Assembly (NCBI GenBank): GCA_043228905.1
Contig: JBHGNT010000001.1
Coordinates: 15,314,001-15,378,000, forward strand
DNA length: 64,000 nucleotides
From: Azolla caroliniana
Lineage: Eukaryota; Polypodiophyta
Reading direction: 5' to 3'
Shown: positions 1-10,429 of the stretch, piece by piece
How the letters are laid out: each line of letters opens with the position of its first letter
How positions within the stretch are numbered: the stretch's first letter is position 1
Program-made: the position numbers and the translations under genes
Notes under the pieces: model-generated
Told to the model about the DNA's origin: nothing
What the model saw: only the letters and a program-made list of their open reading frames with translations
Database searches by the model: none

Positions 1-1
1 G

Positions 2-575
2 GGCACACCGCCACCGGCACGCGTAAAGGAGGAAATCGATGAGCTTTTCAGAATTCGGTTTATTCGGCCAGTGAAGCAAGCAACATGGCTTAGCCCCATT
101 GTAGTCGTACCAAAGGAAAATGGCAAAATCCGAGTTTGCATCGACTACTGCAAGTTAAACGTCATTACGATCACAAACGCATTTCCTTTGCCATTTACGG
201 TTAGGGTACTCGACGCCGTCGCAGGTCATGAAATGTACAGCTTCCTAGATGGGTTTAGCGGGTACAACCAGATACGTATGCACCCGAATGATCAAGAGAA
301 AACTGCTTTCGTAACCAACTGGGGCATGTTTGTGACCTTAGTAATGATGTTCGGATTAAAGACCACCCCGACAACATTCCAACGCATCATCACCGAGATT
401 TTTGGTGACTTCATCTCTACGTTCATGCAGGTTTTCTTCGATGACTTTGCAATTTATGGAATGCGAGGGTATTATTTACGCCATCTATGACTACTCTTAG
501 AACGATGTCGTGCCGCATGTCTCAACCTCAATCCGGCCAAGTGCGCATTCGGAATCAGTAGCGGAGCCCTTCCCA
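2..575 (+). pseudogene. Ty3/gypsy reverse transcriptase fragment
   Basis: This is part of the polyprotein of a Ty3/gypsy LTR retrotransposon, which copies element RNA into DNA. The frame is open from the window edge. It shows the approach to the RT domain (PRVKEEIDELF), the first conserved block (VVVPKENGKIRVCIDY), then SFLDGFSGYNQIRMHP and FGLKTTPTTFQRII. The catalytic box reads FFDD where most copies have a Y/F-x-DD form. A TGA at 488-490 interrupts the frame, but homology resumes in the same frame with LNLNPAKCAFG up to about 575 and then stops abruptly. The element is therefore truncated on the right and cut by the window on the left. It is a dead fragment. Confidence 0.9.
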
Positions 576-589
576 CGTGAGTGAACCAA

Positions 590-645
590 ACCAGCATCCC
601 CTGGTCGACGATCTGTTCGACTAACACCGGCTTCTACAGTTACCC
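590..645 (-). pseudogene. Short copia gag-pre-integrase scrap
   Basis: Read on the minus strand, this stretch gives a VEQIVDQGM-like peptide. It matches, base for base over most of about 45 nt, the segment at about 38107-38155 that encodes VGQIVDQGMQV between protease and integrase of the copia element there. It abuts the truncated gypsy fragment, so the junction near 580 is a rearrangement or insertion scar. It is too short to classify further. Confidence 0.55.
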
Positions 646-812
646 CTCAAACTTGTGTTCCTCTAAATTTCCTTCTCATTCTCTGTGTGTGTGTGTCTCT
701 CTCTCATGTCAGAGGCTCAGATCAAGATTAGGGAAGTGAAGGAATCATGCGTTTCAATCAATTCTACATCACTCTATTAAGAATGGAGACAAACGTGATG
801 AATGAAAGCATA

Positions 813-1390
813 AGAATGGAAACACTATTAGAGCTAACATGTACCTAAAATGGTTATAGCTAATTAGTTATTCTTTAGTATGCAAATATTAAAGGTACAT
901 ATCATTTATTATGTGGACTGAAATATGGGAAATGCCTTTTATTATTATTTGGGTGCACACATACTAGAACATGGGGTTTTGTGCACTTATTTGCAAGCCT
1001 TTAATGTCTATATACTCATTGTCATCCTCACTTTTGCACCAAAGGTCAAATAAGTCGAGTGTTGTAAACACAAATCCCGAAGGCATCCTTAGAGCAACAA
1101 CAAAGCAAAAAAATTAGCAGATGCCCATACTACAAGAGAATATCAGTTTTGGCCACATTGCAACTGCAAATGTGAGTTTCTGAATAACATCTAATGGTTT
1201 TCCATCTACATTTAATATTATATCCAATCTAGGTGAAACCGTGTGAATGGAAACATTATTATATCTAACATGTACCTAAAATGACCACAGTTAAGTAGCT
1301 TTTTTTTTTGCTAATGTTTAGTGGAAAAATTTTAAAGATACATATAATTTATTATGGGGATGGAAATATTACCATTTGTGGTGCACATTT
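813..1390. repeat. Divergent direct repeat, two copies
   Basis: About 145 bp at 813-960 recurs in diverged form at 1241-1390. Shared blocks include CTAACATGTACCTAAAATG and a TTTATTATG-rich end followed by GGTGCACA. The intervening 280 bp hold nothing I recognise. This could be two old copies of a small transposon or an old segmental duplication. Confidence 0.5.
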
Positions 1391-1805
1391 AAGTTGGTCT
1401 TTATATGAGATCACATTTTGATAATCCCTAAAATTGTCAAACAACTAAATTTTATCGAGCTTTTTGCATAGCTAATTAGATATGTCAAGGACACAGCTAA
1501 TTGTTCCCATTCTCATGCTTTCACCCATCTAGCTCTTTTGGCTAGCTTTAGGCACTCCTTCCATTCGTTTGACTATAATCGGTTTTCAGATTCTCGATTA
1601 GCGTTGTGATTTTAGGGAGCTCCATCCGAATCTTCCATGTTTTGGAGTTTTTCTCTATCAATTTGTCTAAAGTATACTTTCTCCTTGATCTTGCCATAGT
1701 GATAGTAGTGAGATTTGATTATCTTAAAGAATATGTGGAAAGTTTTGTTAGTTATAGAAGAGTATAGAAATGAAATTTAGATCGTGCAACTCTGCTTCAA
1801 TACCA

Positions 1806-2085
1806 TGTAAGAAAAGCTAGAACACGATGGAAGGGATTGATAAAGAGAGAGCAAGAGATTTAATAACAATGTTGAACAGATTATAATTAATATTAGGAAG
1901 GTTGTCTTACAATATAAGAACCTAATGTAACAGCTAAAACGTAACACAACACAATAGCCGTTACATCTTTGTAACTTTTAATTTTATCTTTTCTTAATGT
2001 TCTTTTTGTAACGGTTACTTTGTCTTTAGATTCGTAACCAACGTTTTTGTCTTTTTATCGTGCTGTAATCTTATCACATATAACA
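1806..2085 (-). mobile_element. Candidate LTR of a copia-like element
   Basis: On the minus strand the segment starts TGTTATATGTG and ends TTCTTACA, the usual TGT...ACA ends. It is followed at once by TGGTATTGAAGCAGAG (1790-1805), which resembles a primer-binding site for initiator tRNA-Met. That arrangement is a 5' LTR plus PBS. No second LTR or clear coding sequence is visible in the 150 bp beyond it, so no TSD can be tested. Confidence 0.45.
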
Positions 2086-2256
2086 AATATGAACAATGCT
2101 AAAAGCTAAAATGGAAATGATGAAGATTTATTGCGCAAGATTGGGTTCCAATTGTTTAATTCATAATGTCCGCACGCACTGACGATGTCGTCAAAAGAGT
2201 GATATAACAATATGGTGTATATGCGGTCCCCACTAGTTTACTATTTCCCCCACTAC

Positions 2257-2306
2257 GTATAAAAGTTGGAATAACCGTAATACCTAATCGCGAGATTAGG
2301 TATTAC
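2257..2306. other. TATA-like box followed by perfect 13-bp palindrome
   Basis: TATAAAAG at 2259-2266 is followed by two perfect inverted arms, GTAATACCTAATC (2277-2289) and its complement (2294-2306), around a GCGA loop. A further CCTAATCGC lies near 2335. No gene starts downstream that I can support. It could be an extrudable hairpin, the core of a small inverted-repeat transposon, or a remnant promoter. Confidence 0.5.
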
Positions 2307-2309
2307 ATA

Positions 2310-3080
2310 TTCCTTGCGAGATCCATTCAACCACCTAATCGCTGTTGTAGCGCACCCTTATACTTCTCCACAAATATTCCCCTTACATCGATGATCTGAT
2401 CCAAGACTATTTGCACGATATATTGTAGGGTACTCTGAACATAAAACGAATCAAAAGCCCAGAATATCTATCACATGTACTAAATTTCTCAGATAAGCGA
2501 TTATGACGATACTAAGCAATGCCGGGGTGAGGATTGATGCAAGCAACGTCCACTCTGTGCTTATTATAACATGTTCCAAATGTGATCCTTGAGAGCAATA
2601 CATGTTCCAAATGTAAGGGAATTTAATTGTATATAAGATGGCCAATATGGGAGCAAGTTTTCCTGCCTTATGATTAGTCTGGATCCGATCAAGTGTCTAG
2701 CTACGCCAATGGTGATACTCATGTGATTGACGAATGACGGTTCCATACCCTATAATTGAGGAATGATCAGCAGCAGTGCAGTGTTTAAAGACGCATATCA
2801 TTTCACAAGCAAAAAAAAGGGCGTCGTATCTTTAATGACAATAGCAGCGACCATTATACTCTACTGATATTAGTACTGTTTAAGAGTGACATAATTTAAT
2901 AGTAATTCTAGTATTATTTCAATGTAATATCAATCAGACAAAACAACAACGTGGGTTGTGATCGACGAAAGGGCATCCATCCATCACACGTTGATTGTGA
3001 TTGACGGTAGACAAAGAGTTACAAACAAATAGGGAGGGTAGGATGCATGCATGGATTGGGGCCACCCTTGAATGTGTGAT
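2310..3080. other. No recognisable gene
   Basis: AT-rich sequence with only short chance frames. It lies 3' of dirigent gene 1 (minus strand) and should contain that gene's 3' UTR. I see no repeat or RNA gene. Confidence 0.5.
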
Positions 3081-3082
3081 GA

Positions 3083-3667
3083 TCAATAATAGAGGTCCAA
3101 GTCGAAGGAGAGAGTCCAGTGCGCGGGCGCAACGTTGTCGATGACAACCCGCTTGGAGATGGCGGCACCACGAGCCGCGAGGAAGTCTCCGGTTCCCCCG
3201 ACCACCACCAATGTTCGATTGTCGAGAGACTCATCCTCCTGCCCCATGATGGCGATGGTGCCCGTGTATGGCCCCGACGTGATGGTGGCAGTGAATATGT
3301 GCATGAGGACGTAACCCTTCTGTGAATTGAAGATCCAGAAGCCCTGGGCGACGCCGATGGGCTCCGAGTCCGGGGAGGCGTCGGGAGTGATGGAGTTCTC
3401 GAATGTGGAGCGCACACCGAAGTTGGTGGGGTTGGGCTGGCTAAAGTTGAAGGGTCCGGCGCTGTACACGGAGTCGAAGACGGAGTTGTTGACGGCCGGG
3501 TTGTAGACCTGGTTGTGGATGTAGAAGCTGAAGGTCTCAGGTCCCTGGGGAGGCTTCCGGCGAGCCGATACAGTGGTGGTCAAAGGAGCGGCCAGCAACA
3601 GCAGATAAGCGAGTGTAGTGGCGAGTGTAGTGGCGGAGGAGCCATATGAGATGGACTGCTGAACCAT
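3083..3667 (-). CDS. Dirigent-family secreted protein, copy 1
   Basis: Dirigent proteins (PF03018) are apoplastic eight-stranded beta-barrels that steer radical coupling of monolignols in lignan and lignin chemistry. This 194-aa single-exon frame has the family's normal length. Residues 1-35 form a signal peptide (hydrophobic core near 20-28, ending VSA before RRK). Then come FSFYIHN (46-52), two N-glycosylation sequons (NNS and NFS), PIGVAQGFW, and the family signature VVVGGTGDFLAARGAA towards the C-terminus; it ends DLDLYY. The Asp that usually follows His in the FYFHD motif is Asn52. The ATG fits the signal peptide and there is no in-frame alternative nearby. The gene is much more GC-rich than its surroundings. 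The substrate is unknown. Confidence 0.93.
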   Translation of the reverse strand: MVQQSISYGSSATTLATTLAYLLLLAAPLTTTVSARRKPPQGPETFSFYIHNQVYNPAVNNSVFDSVYSAGPFNFSQPNPTNFGVRSTFENSITPDASPDSEPIGVAQGFWIFNSQKGYVLMHIFTATITSGPYTGTIAIMGQEDESLDNRTLVVVGGTGDFLAARGAAISKRVVIDNVAPAHWTLSFDLDLYY

Positions 3668-3881
3668 GTTTGTAATTTGTGCTCAAATAGTTTTATGTAT
3701 AATAAAATTCACACAATTACGAAGAGAAGAAGACAGCAGTGAAACGTTGGTTGATTGTGGAGGGGTGTGGTTGTGAAAGGAGAAAGAAGGAAAAGTGCTG
3801 ATGCTGAGTTATTGGTCTGTATGCATATGCTGCTTGGTTGGAGAAGGAGAAGGATGTATTGTAGCCTAATAATAACATGCG

Positions 3882-4040
3882 TCTATTTAAATAGGGAAAA
3901 GTCGTTATTGTAATTAGTGGGGGAGGGGGGGGGGGGGGGGGGGCATTCACGTTGACCCACTGACTTTTTATGTTTCAGCGTTTGAATTCACGTGTGGTTC
4001 GCATAATAACGACTTCAGAAGAGGGGGGGGGGGGGGGGGG
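3882..4040 (-). promoter_or_regulatory. Upstream region of dirigent gene 1: TATA-like box and two poly-C tracts
   Basis: CTATTTAAATAG at 3882-3893, itself palindromic, lies about 220 bp upstream of the start codon and is the best TATA candidate. On the gene's strand it is preceded by a run of 19 C (3925-3943) and another of 18 C (4023-4040). On the plus strand these are G runs able to form quadruplexes. Whether they affect expression is unknown, and the exact run lengths are prone to sequencing error. Confidence 0.5.
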
Positions 4041-4195
4041 AATCCTGATTTCCACAAGCTATTCAGAAAATAATTAACAGTTCATACCTGGAACGTCTTT
4101 TGGATAGGGATATTATTGTCGATTGAATATTTCAAGCTTCATAGGTTGCAAGCAACTTACGTCCACAAATATAATTAATATTAATGCCCAATGTG

Positions 4196-4760
4196 TGTTG
4201 GACCTTGTCCACTCAAGTGGAGCCCACAACATTGAGTCTGCTGAAGGCCGAATAGGCTTAAGGCAAGTTATAAGAAAAGTTATAATTAGTTGTATTTATA
4301 TTTATGTATGTGATTTTTGGTTGTGTGTCTTTTGTGTGTGTGTGTGTGTTCTACCAAAAGTGCAAAAGTGGAGACAAAGACCTACGAGGGGTTGTTCGTG
4401 CTATCAGAGAACCACAATTGAACAACAACTATCCTATCTACTTTGCATTAGGTTTCTTCGTTTCATGTTTTTCCTTGTTTCCAATTTTTGTTAGTTTTTC
4501 TATCCACCCAGTTGGATGAGAAATTGTAATCAAGGCTACTGCCTTAGCATGTACATTCCTCTAGTCAAAGCTAGAGAGGTTGTCTTCGTTTGTACTAAGA
4601 AAAATATAAGAAAAATAGTGAACTTATTTTGAACCCGAAGGGGTTCCGTGTTTTTTCCCTACTTTGGGTTTTCCACGTTAAAAGTTTTGGTGTACTCTCA
4701 TTTTCGTCTTGATTGAGTTGGTAGTCCAAATCATCCTGATTCGGATCCATATTCCCAACA
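4196..4760 (+). mobile_element. Solo LTR (565 bp) with 5-bp target-site duplication
   Basis: The segment begins TGTTGG and ends CCAACA (6-bp inverted ends) and is flanked by ATGTG on both sides (4191-4195 and 4761-4765). Near the right end it has GGGTTTTCCACGTTAAA, a motif typical of the R/U5 region of plant LTRs, so the LTR points plus. There is no internal coding region. This is the footprint left when two LTRs of an element recombine. A GT-rich stretch (4335-4350) lies inside. Confidence 0.8.
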
Positions 4761-4769
4761 ATGTGTTCT

Positions 4770-5580
4770 TCCAGTGCACCGTGCACATGTCCAATTGAAG
4801 CTACCTAGAATATGCACTCCAAATGAATATTATTCCCCAACACATGATTGAGTTCAATATTTGGTTTGTGAAGTTGGGTTTGCTCCCACCTAGTACGTCC
4901 TAACCATGAGTATAGTTACTAGGATATAAAGTTTGTTGACATTGTCACAGCAATGCCATTGTTTTGTCGACAAGTCCCGCTAGTCTATGAAGTTGCCCAG
5001 GAACAAAATTGTGGGTGTAGTGTACAAATACATAATTTACTTTCAACTAGGACCTTATCCACCCCCACCAGTCTTTGATCCCGCATCGAGAGTTGAGCAA
5101 AATGACCCTTCCTCGAAGGACTCGCATGAGTCATGAACTTCTTGAAGCTTTTTGACCTCTTCATGCATGCTCATGGCCGTCACCCCCTAAAAAACAAAAT
5201 TGAGCCTTTTTACCTCATTCACATCTCTTTGATTCATTTCGGTATTGTAGGCTTTTAAAAAGTTTGGGACTTCGTCCCCATTGAAATGGTCGACTTATTT
5301 GTTCATGCTCTCAAAAGGTTATTGAGCTGCATCTCGTCTTTCACTTTCCTCCACAAATTTTTATCATCATTCCACGAAATCTTCTAAATTTTCCTTTGTC
5401 ATCCTCCCCTACCGCTCTTTCATGTCAGGTTCACCAAATTAATGTCATGATAATGCGTATGCATGTGCTACTCGAGCAGGAACATTGGGGATTTCGACTA
5501 GGGAGGATGCAAGTGCTTGGAAGGTCCAGACATCAATTGATTGAAACACTCATGGGAGTCAAAGGTTCTCTATGGTCAAA
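4770..5580. other. No recognisable gene
   Basis: Non-coding on both strands as far as I can see. Short frames on the minus strand around 5100-5450 have a coding-like look but match nothing I recognise; they may be decayed transposon sequence. Confidence 0.35.
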
Positions 5581-5584
5581 TGAT

Positions 5585-5815
5585 CCCTAGACTCGAAAAA
5601 TTCCCTAGAGCCGAAGACAACCTTGAGTCGAAGGGAGCCTAAACTCGAAGGGAACCCAAAATCAAAGGGAGCCCAGATTTGCAGGGAACTTAGACCCGAA
5701 GGGATCCTAGAGTTGAAGGGAACATAGACTCGAAGGGAGCCTAGACTCGAAGAGGGCCCATCCTCGAAGGGAGGCCAGAGTCGAAGGAAACCAAGTCTTG
5801 AAGGGAGTGACGAGT
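5585..5815. repeat. Degenerate ~20-bp minisatellite
   Basis: About eleven imperfect copies of a unit close to GACTCGAAGGGAGCCTA. The repeat makes the minus-strand reading look like a periodic peptide with recurring SLGSLR-type segments, but no start, homology or conservation supports a protein. Confidence 0.8.
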
Positions 5816-5819
5816 TGAG

Positions 5820-7400
5820 TGACAATATACACGTGATTAGGATTGAAACACACGATTAAGGTAATGTACACGAGATTAGGACAAAATGTAAGCAAAAATA
5901 TAGAAGGGAGATTCTCTTTACAACCAAATAAGTAGAGATAGGTTACCACGATTTTGGTGCTTTTTATAAAATGGTCATATCATTCGACCACAATAGGAAA
6001 CTGAAATGAACAGAGGGAGACTAAGGAGTTTCTGATGAAGGTGGTCAAGGGACCGCGACTACCACCGTGAGTTGTGGCGCTTGGATGACGGTGTAGTGTT
6101 CCCGTGCCTCTTCGTCCTCCCTTCAACAACCAGAATACAAGGTAGCCTAACCCTCTATCGTTGTGGAGAAGAAGACCGAACCTCCGAAGTATATGTAAGT
6201 AGGTAAATAGTTTGAATGTCGAAGAAGCCGCCAAAGAAAAGTATCCATAAGAAACCCCAAATTGGAGAAGAATTCATAACACTACTCTCGAAGAATACAA
6301 AAAACAAAACCCTAAGACCTCAAGTACATTGAGGAGGAGGAGGAGAAGAAGAAATCTCACGAAAACTAAAGCTGGAAAAAGAAGAAGATTAGAAGTGGAA
6401 ACCAAACCCTAATGGTACACTCCGACACACAAAATGGGCAACACAAACTAAGCCCTCTTCTTCTCATTTTATAGAGGAAGAAAGGCACCTAATTTAGGCA
6501 TTAAATCGGGTTAATCCCTTTCTCTCTTCGAAAAAGAAAACGGAATGTTAGCCCTTGATTCGCACCACGTTGTTAAAGAATCAAACTCTACCCCCTTTTT
6601 AGTTTAGTGAATAGCTCTAACTATTCGGCTATTCACTTTTATGTATTACCTATAATAAATCTTTTTATATATACATATGTTTCTGTGATGTGAGAAAACC
6701 TTCACTTTTTTCCACTTTTCTACCTTTGGCCACACCACATCACAACAATATGAGACTGAAGAGCTCCGTGAGATTTTTGAATCTCGGTTAAGGTGGAATT
6801 GCAAACATTTTATATTTGCTAAAAATATGTGTAAATAGAGATAGTGTTAGATGTCGCAAGTAGTGCCATGGGCATAGTATCACATTCCATGTCCATAGCA
6901 TTAATTTGCATCATTGAGATGTCGAAAGAAAACCATTGAAAATTTACCAACTAATGTTAAAAATATGATATTTTGGAAAAGTTCTAGCAACATCATCCAA
7001 TAAAAAATATCACAGTCATACCCTTTTAGACGTGTGAGAAATGGTTTAAGAATAAGGACACTGTGGTAACACTAAGTTGTTTTAACAACCACAAAAAAGA
7101 TATAAAAGAAATATATGTTCCTTATCTCTATATCAAATAACCATGGCTCCTTTGTATTAATCATACCTCTACTTTGAAAGTACTTTTATATATTTTGGAA
7201 TTTCTTTTCTTCAAAATCAACTACTATAGTTGTGCCATCTATCGACACAATACACACTCTGGCTTTATCTTCACTATGTATGAGGCTTCTTCTCTCACGC
7301 ATGCCATCATAACCCTGTTTTTTAAGACCCTATCTTAGGATCCTATAGGAAATACTACGCATGTCATTAATTTTTCAGATAGTACGGAATTATATTAATT
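5820..7400. other. No recognisable gene
   Basis: AT-rich sequence without a supported gene or clear repeat. A purine-rich stretch (6300-6400, GAGGAGGAGGAGAAGAAG) is low-complexity. Short frames around 5980-6234 (minus) are not convincing. Confidence 0.4.
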
Positions 7401-7429
7401 TCTTCCCATCCTTACTTTGGATCATAGTG

Positions 7430-7995
7430 AATGTCATTCCCCTAGGATTACTAGACAGAAGAACTTCTCATGGATGAAGAAGTTCTGATCTATGGACACA
7501 TGCCCAATCGTAACTCTAACATTAGGGCATGCACATCACAAATCCTCCATAACCTCGATTGTTACTTGGAACTTCCATCCATGGTTCCTCACTATTGGCC
7601 ACCTCCACGATTGTAAAACTCGGATATGATGTTGATCTCGGACCCGTGGTCGATGAGCATTACACACAATTCCATTTAATCTCAAATTTAGACTGGAGCT
7701 TTTGTTGTCTCCTGAGTTGAGTGCATGTAGGTGTAATGACTCATTTCTTTCTTGTGACTACACCATATGTCAACACTCCATATTACAACTGATAGTGCAA
7801 TCTCCTCATCCTCATCTTCTTCATGTATCGTGACAGTATTTACACTACAAGTTTCTTCAACCACCTGTCTTTTTCTCTAGATTGCATCAATGATCACATC
7901 ATGGAACTCCTTTTTGATCCCCCAAAACTTCTCAAAGACTCAACTTGATTTGTTATAAAGAATCGTGGACTCTAGCATCTTCATTAGGTCGATGG
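7430..7995 (-). pseudogene. Ty3/gypsy protease remnant
   Basis: The minus strand encodes decayed retropepsin and flanking sequence of a gypsy element. In order it reads KKEFHDVIIDAI and RKRQVVEET, an acidic stretch, the active-site region VMLIDHGSEINIIS (family form D-S/H-G-S/A), then ACPNVRVTIG and a tail ending VILGE. Several stops and frame changes break it. The acidic spacer and the protease order fit gypsy elements of seed-free plants as I remember them. The upstream gag that should precede it on this strand is instead found inverted next door (8000-8900). Confidence 0.7.
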
Positions 7996-7999
7996 AAGT

Positions 8000-8900
8000 T
8001 TCAATGTCCAAGGCAAATTTGAATGTCAAGGAAACCAGGTTACAAATGGTGTCGAAGATCAACTGGGCTTACACACTTGATGTTCAAGCAAGGGTAACCG
8101 AATTGCAAGGGAGGTTCCATGAAGACTGAGCTAAAAAATTTCAAGTATTACTCAATGAATATGTGTTAGATGACATGGCCTAGATGACAAAGAAGAGCTT
8201 TCTCAAGTGGACCGAGAAAGGGGGTATAAAGGTCTCTCAATCTTAGAGTTATTGAGGGAGTTTAAGAAGAAATACGATGAGCTCTCAATAAGAGACTAAG
8301 AGGTATTATAGTCAGAGAAGATGGATTTATTCATCCGAACTACGAATAAATCACTCAAGAAAGATTTCATCATTCTTCTTGAAAATCAGATGAGTAGTTC
8401 TAGTTTGGTGTATGATTCCAAGTTGACGTCTCAAAGGCTTTTTGAGTACTAAGAAGCAAGGCATTAAGTATAGTGGATGACTATGAAAATCGAAAGAAGA
8501 CGACTACTAGAGAGAATCCAAAGTAAGAAGTAGGAACGTAAGTGGATAATGGCAAAGGAAAGGAGTTGGAGTTCGCAATAGATGAGTTGATATAGAGAAT
8601 GAAGGATTTACCACTCAAGTTCATGAAGCTTGAGAAGAGTGAAAGCTGGAGTGCCAAGCAAAAGCCCAATGAGGGAGAAACGAATGATTACATCTACTGG
8701 TACATATGATGCGACAACACCGAGCACCTAAAAGGAGATTTTCGAAGTAACGAGGACTTGGTAGAAAGAAAATTTATCTTTTACTAGAATCAAAGAATCC
8801 ACTCCTCTAAGACCCAACAACCCTTGAAGTCCAACTTTGGCAAAGGCAAAATGAAGAACTTGATGGAGGATGTAGAGTCAAAGCATGCATCTCATGCACT
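8000..8900 (+). pseudogene. Ty3/gypsy gag remnant
   Basis: The plus strand reads as a broken gag (capsid-nucleocapsid) protein. Recognisable parts are KKFQVLLNEYVLDDM, KKSFLKWTEKG, then ELLREFKKKYDELS with EKMDLFIRTTNKSLKKDF. A degenerate zinc knuckle (CDNTEHLKGDF; final Cys lost) is followed by SNFGKGKMKNLMEDVE near 8835. Stops and frame changes are frequent. It is probably the same family as the neighbouring protease remnant but lies on the opposite strand, so a segment was inverted near 8000. Confidence 0.6.
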
Positions 8901-9765
8901 CTCACATACATCACATGCATTCAAACACCTATATAAAGAGAAGGAAGGTACACATGTAGGCTGAATCAAGTAAGGTATCAATCAAATAATCAATCAAGAT
9001 ATTAAGTTAGCACATTTGGAAAGTATTTGATCTCTCAAGATTGGAGTCGAGGGTTCGGGCCATAAGATAAGGTGTTGTCCTTATGATCAAGATTTTGTCG
9101 CTCCAAGGATGACACAACAAACAAGTGAAATATGAAAAAACATAGTAACTTGTAATACTAATTGTTAGACATAAAAATTACAGGCCAAAGAAAGAAAACA
9201 AACTTTATATGAATGTTACGTATCAACAAACTTAACATCTATCCCACATCATAGAATTGAATATTACAAATCATGCCCTCATCCCTTTTAGAATTAAACC
9301 CCCACATACTCATCATAAAATAAGGGAAAACTATGGCATGCCTATCTCATGATCAATAATGGTTATACACATGACAAATATCATGTTTGACAACTTGTCT
9401 TCCTTGGTTCAAGTCCCTGATGGTTCGTCTCATTTTTAACATGCATGTGCCTAACTTCCTCACTTCAATTTATATGTTGGTGTTCTCTAGTATCCTCTGC
9501 AATTCATACGCAACTTCAATAATCTCCAGCTCCCTTGAAATGTTTGTTCTATATGTTGGTATTTTTACATCAAACTTACCATATTTATGGCGTGAAAATT
9601 GTGTTGTGTGCAAAGACAACTGAGGGACCTCTATCTACTACATGTAGAATATGTCTTTCATAAGTAAATAAAAATTAAAGAAAGCTAATGCTTAATAACA
9701 TAAGAGGCAGAAAGACAATATACTAGGGAAGACACATTTATGACTTTTCATGTACATGATGATGG
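8900..9765. other. No recognisable gene
   Basis: AT-rich sequence after the gag remnant. Short frames such as 9387-9623 (plus) show no recognisable domain. Confidence 0.4.
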
Positions 9766-9770
9766 TAGGA

Positions 9771-9871
9771 TGTGAATGTGAACGTGCGGAAGCATATTAC
9801 GAACTGGCTCTACCGGATAGCAACAATTAGAGAGGAAGCTTCAATGGAAGCTTAACACAAAGAATATGCTT

Positions 9872-9908
<37 letters not shown>

Positions 9909-10233
9909 TAAACTCTATTAAAAAATAACACTCTGTATACACAATATGCTTGACAACACTATTTATACAAGTCATTGGAGGACTGACAGAAATACCATGT
10001 ACTTTGATGCTCATACGAGTGACTGACACTAACTACGAGGACTTTGACTACCTAGTCGTCTAGACGCATAGATGCTACTACTAGCCTTCCGGTTCACATT
10101 TGAATCCATCTCTCTGATCCGGCTCCTGGTTCTGGATACTGATCCGGATATCATCCAGTTCTTCGTCCTGGATACCGATCTGACTCAGGCTTACCGAGAC
10201 AATCTGGATCCGGTTGAGCTTGGTCGCTCAACA
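9771..10233 (-). mobile_element. Solo LTR (463 bp) of the inner-copia LTR family, with TSD
   Basis: TAGGA flanks both ends (9766-9770 and 10234-10238). The body shares blocks with the LTRs at 36145-36518 and 39447-39860: a TGCGGAAGC start, ACTATTTATACAAGTC, a short CTCA-ACGAG stretch, a (GA)n tract replacing the GAGACAGAGAGAG of the others, and the end TTGAGCTTG...GCTCAACA. Internal sequence is absent, so this is a solo LTR from recombination. Its divergence marks it as an old insertion. Confidence 0.8.
9873..9905. repeat. (GA)n microsatellite
   Basis: About 16 uninterrupted GA units inside the solo LTR. Related LTRs have a shorter GA-rich stretch at the matching place, so it is an expansion within the LTR. 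Confidence 0.95.
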
Positions 10234-10429
10234 TAGGATAACTTTCACACATATGGAAATTGATTTGTTTAGTTTTTGTTTGCATAAAGAAGTGAAGGTG
10301 ATATCAAATGATGGATCAAATTAGGTCTTAGATCTGGATCCTCAAAATTTGAATCTTTTTTGGAGGCTTTGGATTATGGAAAGGAGGCCAACATCTGTAT
10401 TAACTTGTCGTATTAGACAACTTTATTTG

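Noticed and set aside
1-575. Possible endogenous pararetrovirus because of RT sequence
   Set aside because: Motifs and spacing fit Ty3/gypsy; no movement protein or coat signature.
3019-3417. Minus frame of 132 aa rich in Ser/Pro/Arg
   Set aside because: Out-of-frame reading of dirigent gene 1. Similar shadows exist over dirigents 2 and 3.
4123-4519. Two overlapping plus frames with Cys/Val-rich peptides
   Set aside because: They lie inside the solo LTR, and the Cys/Val run is a GT microsatellite read as protein.
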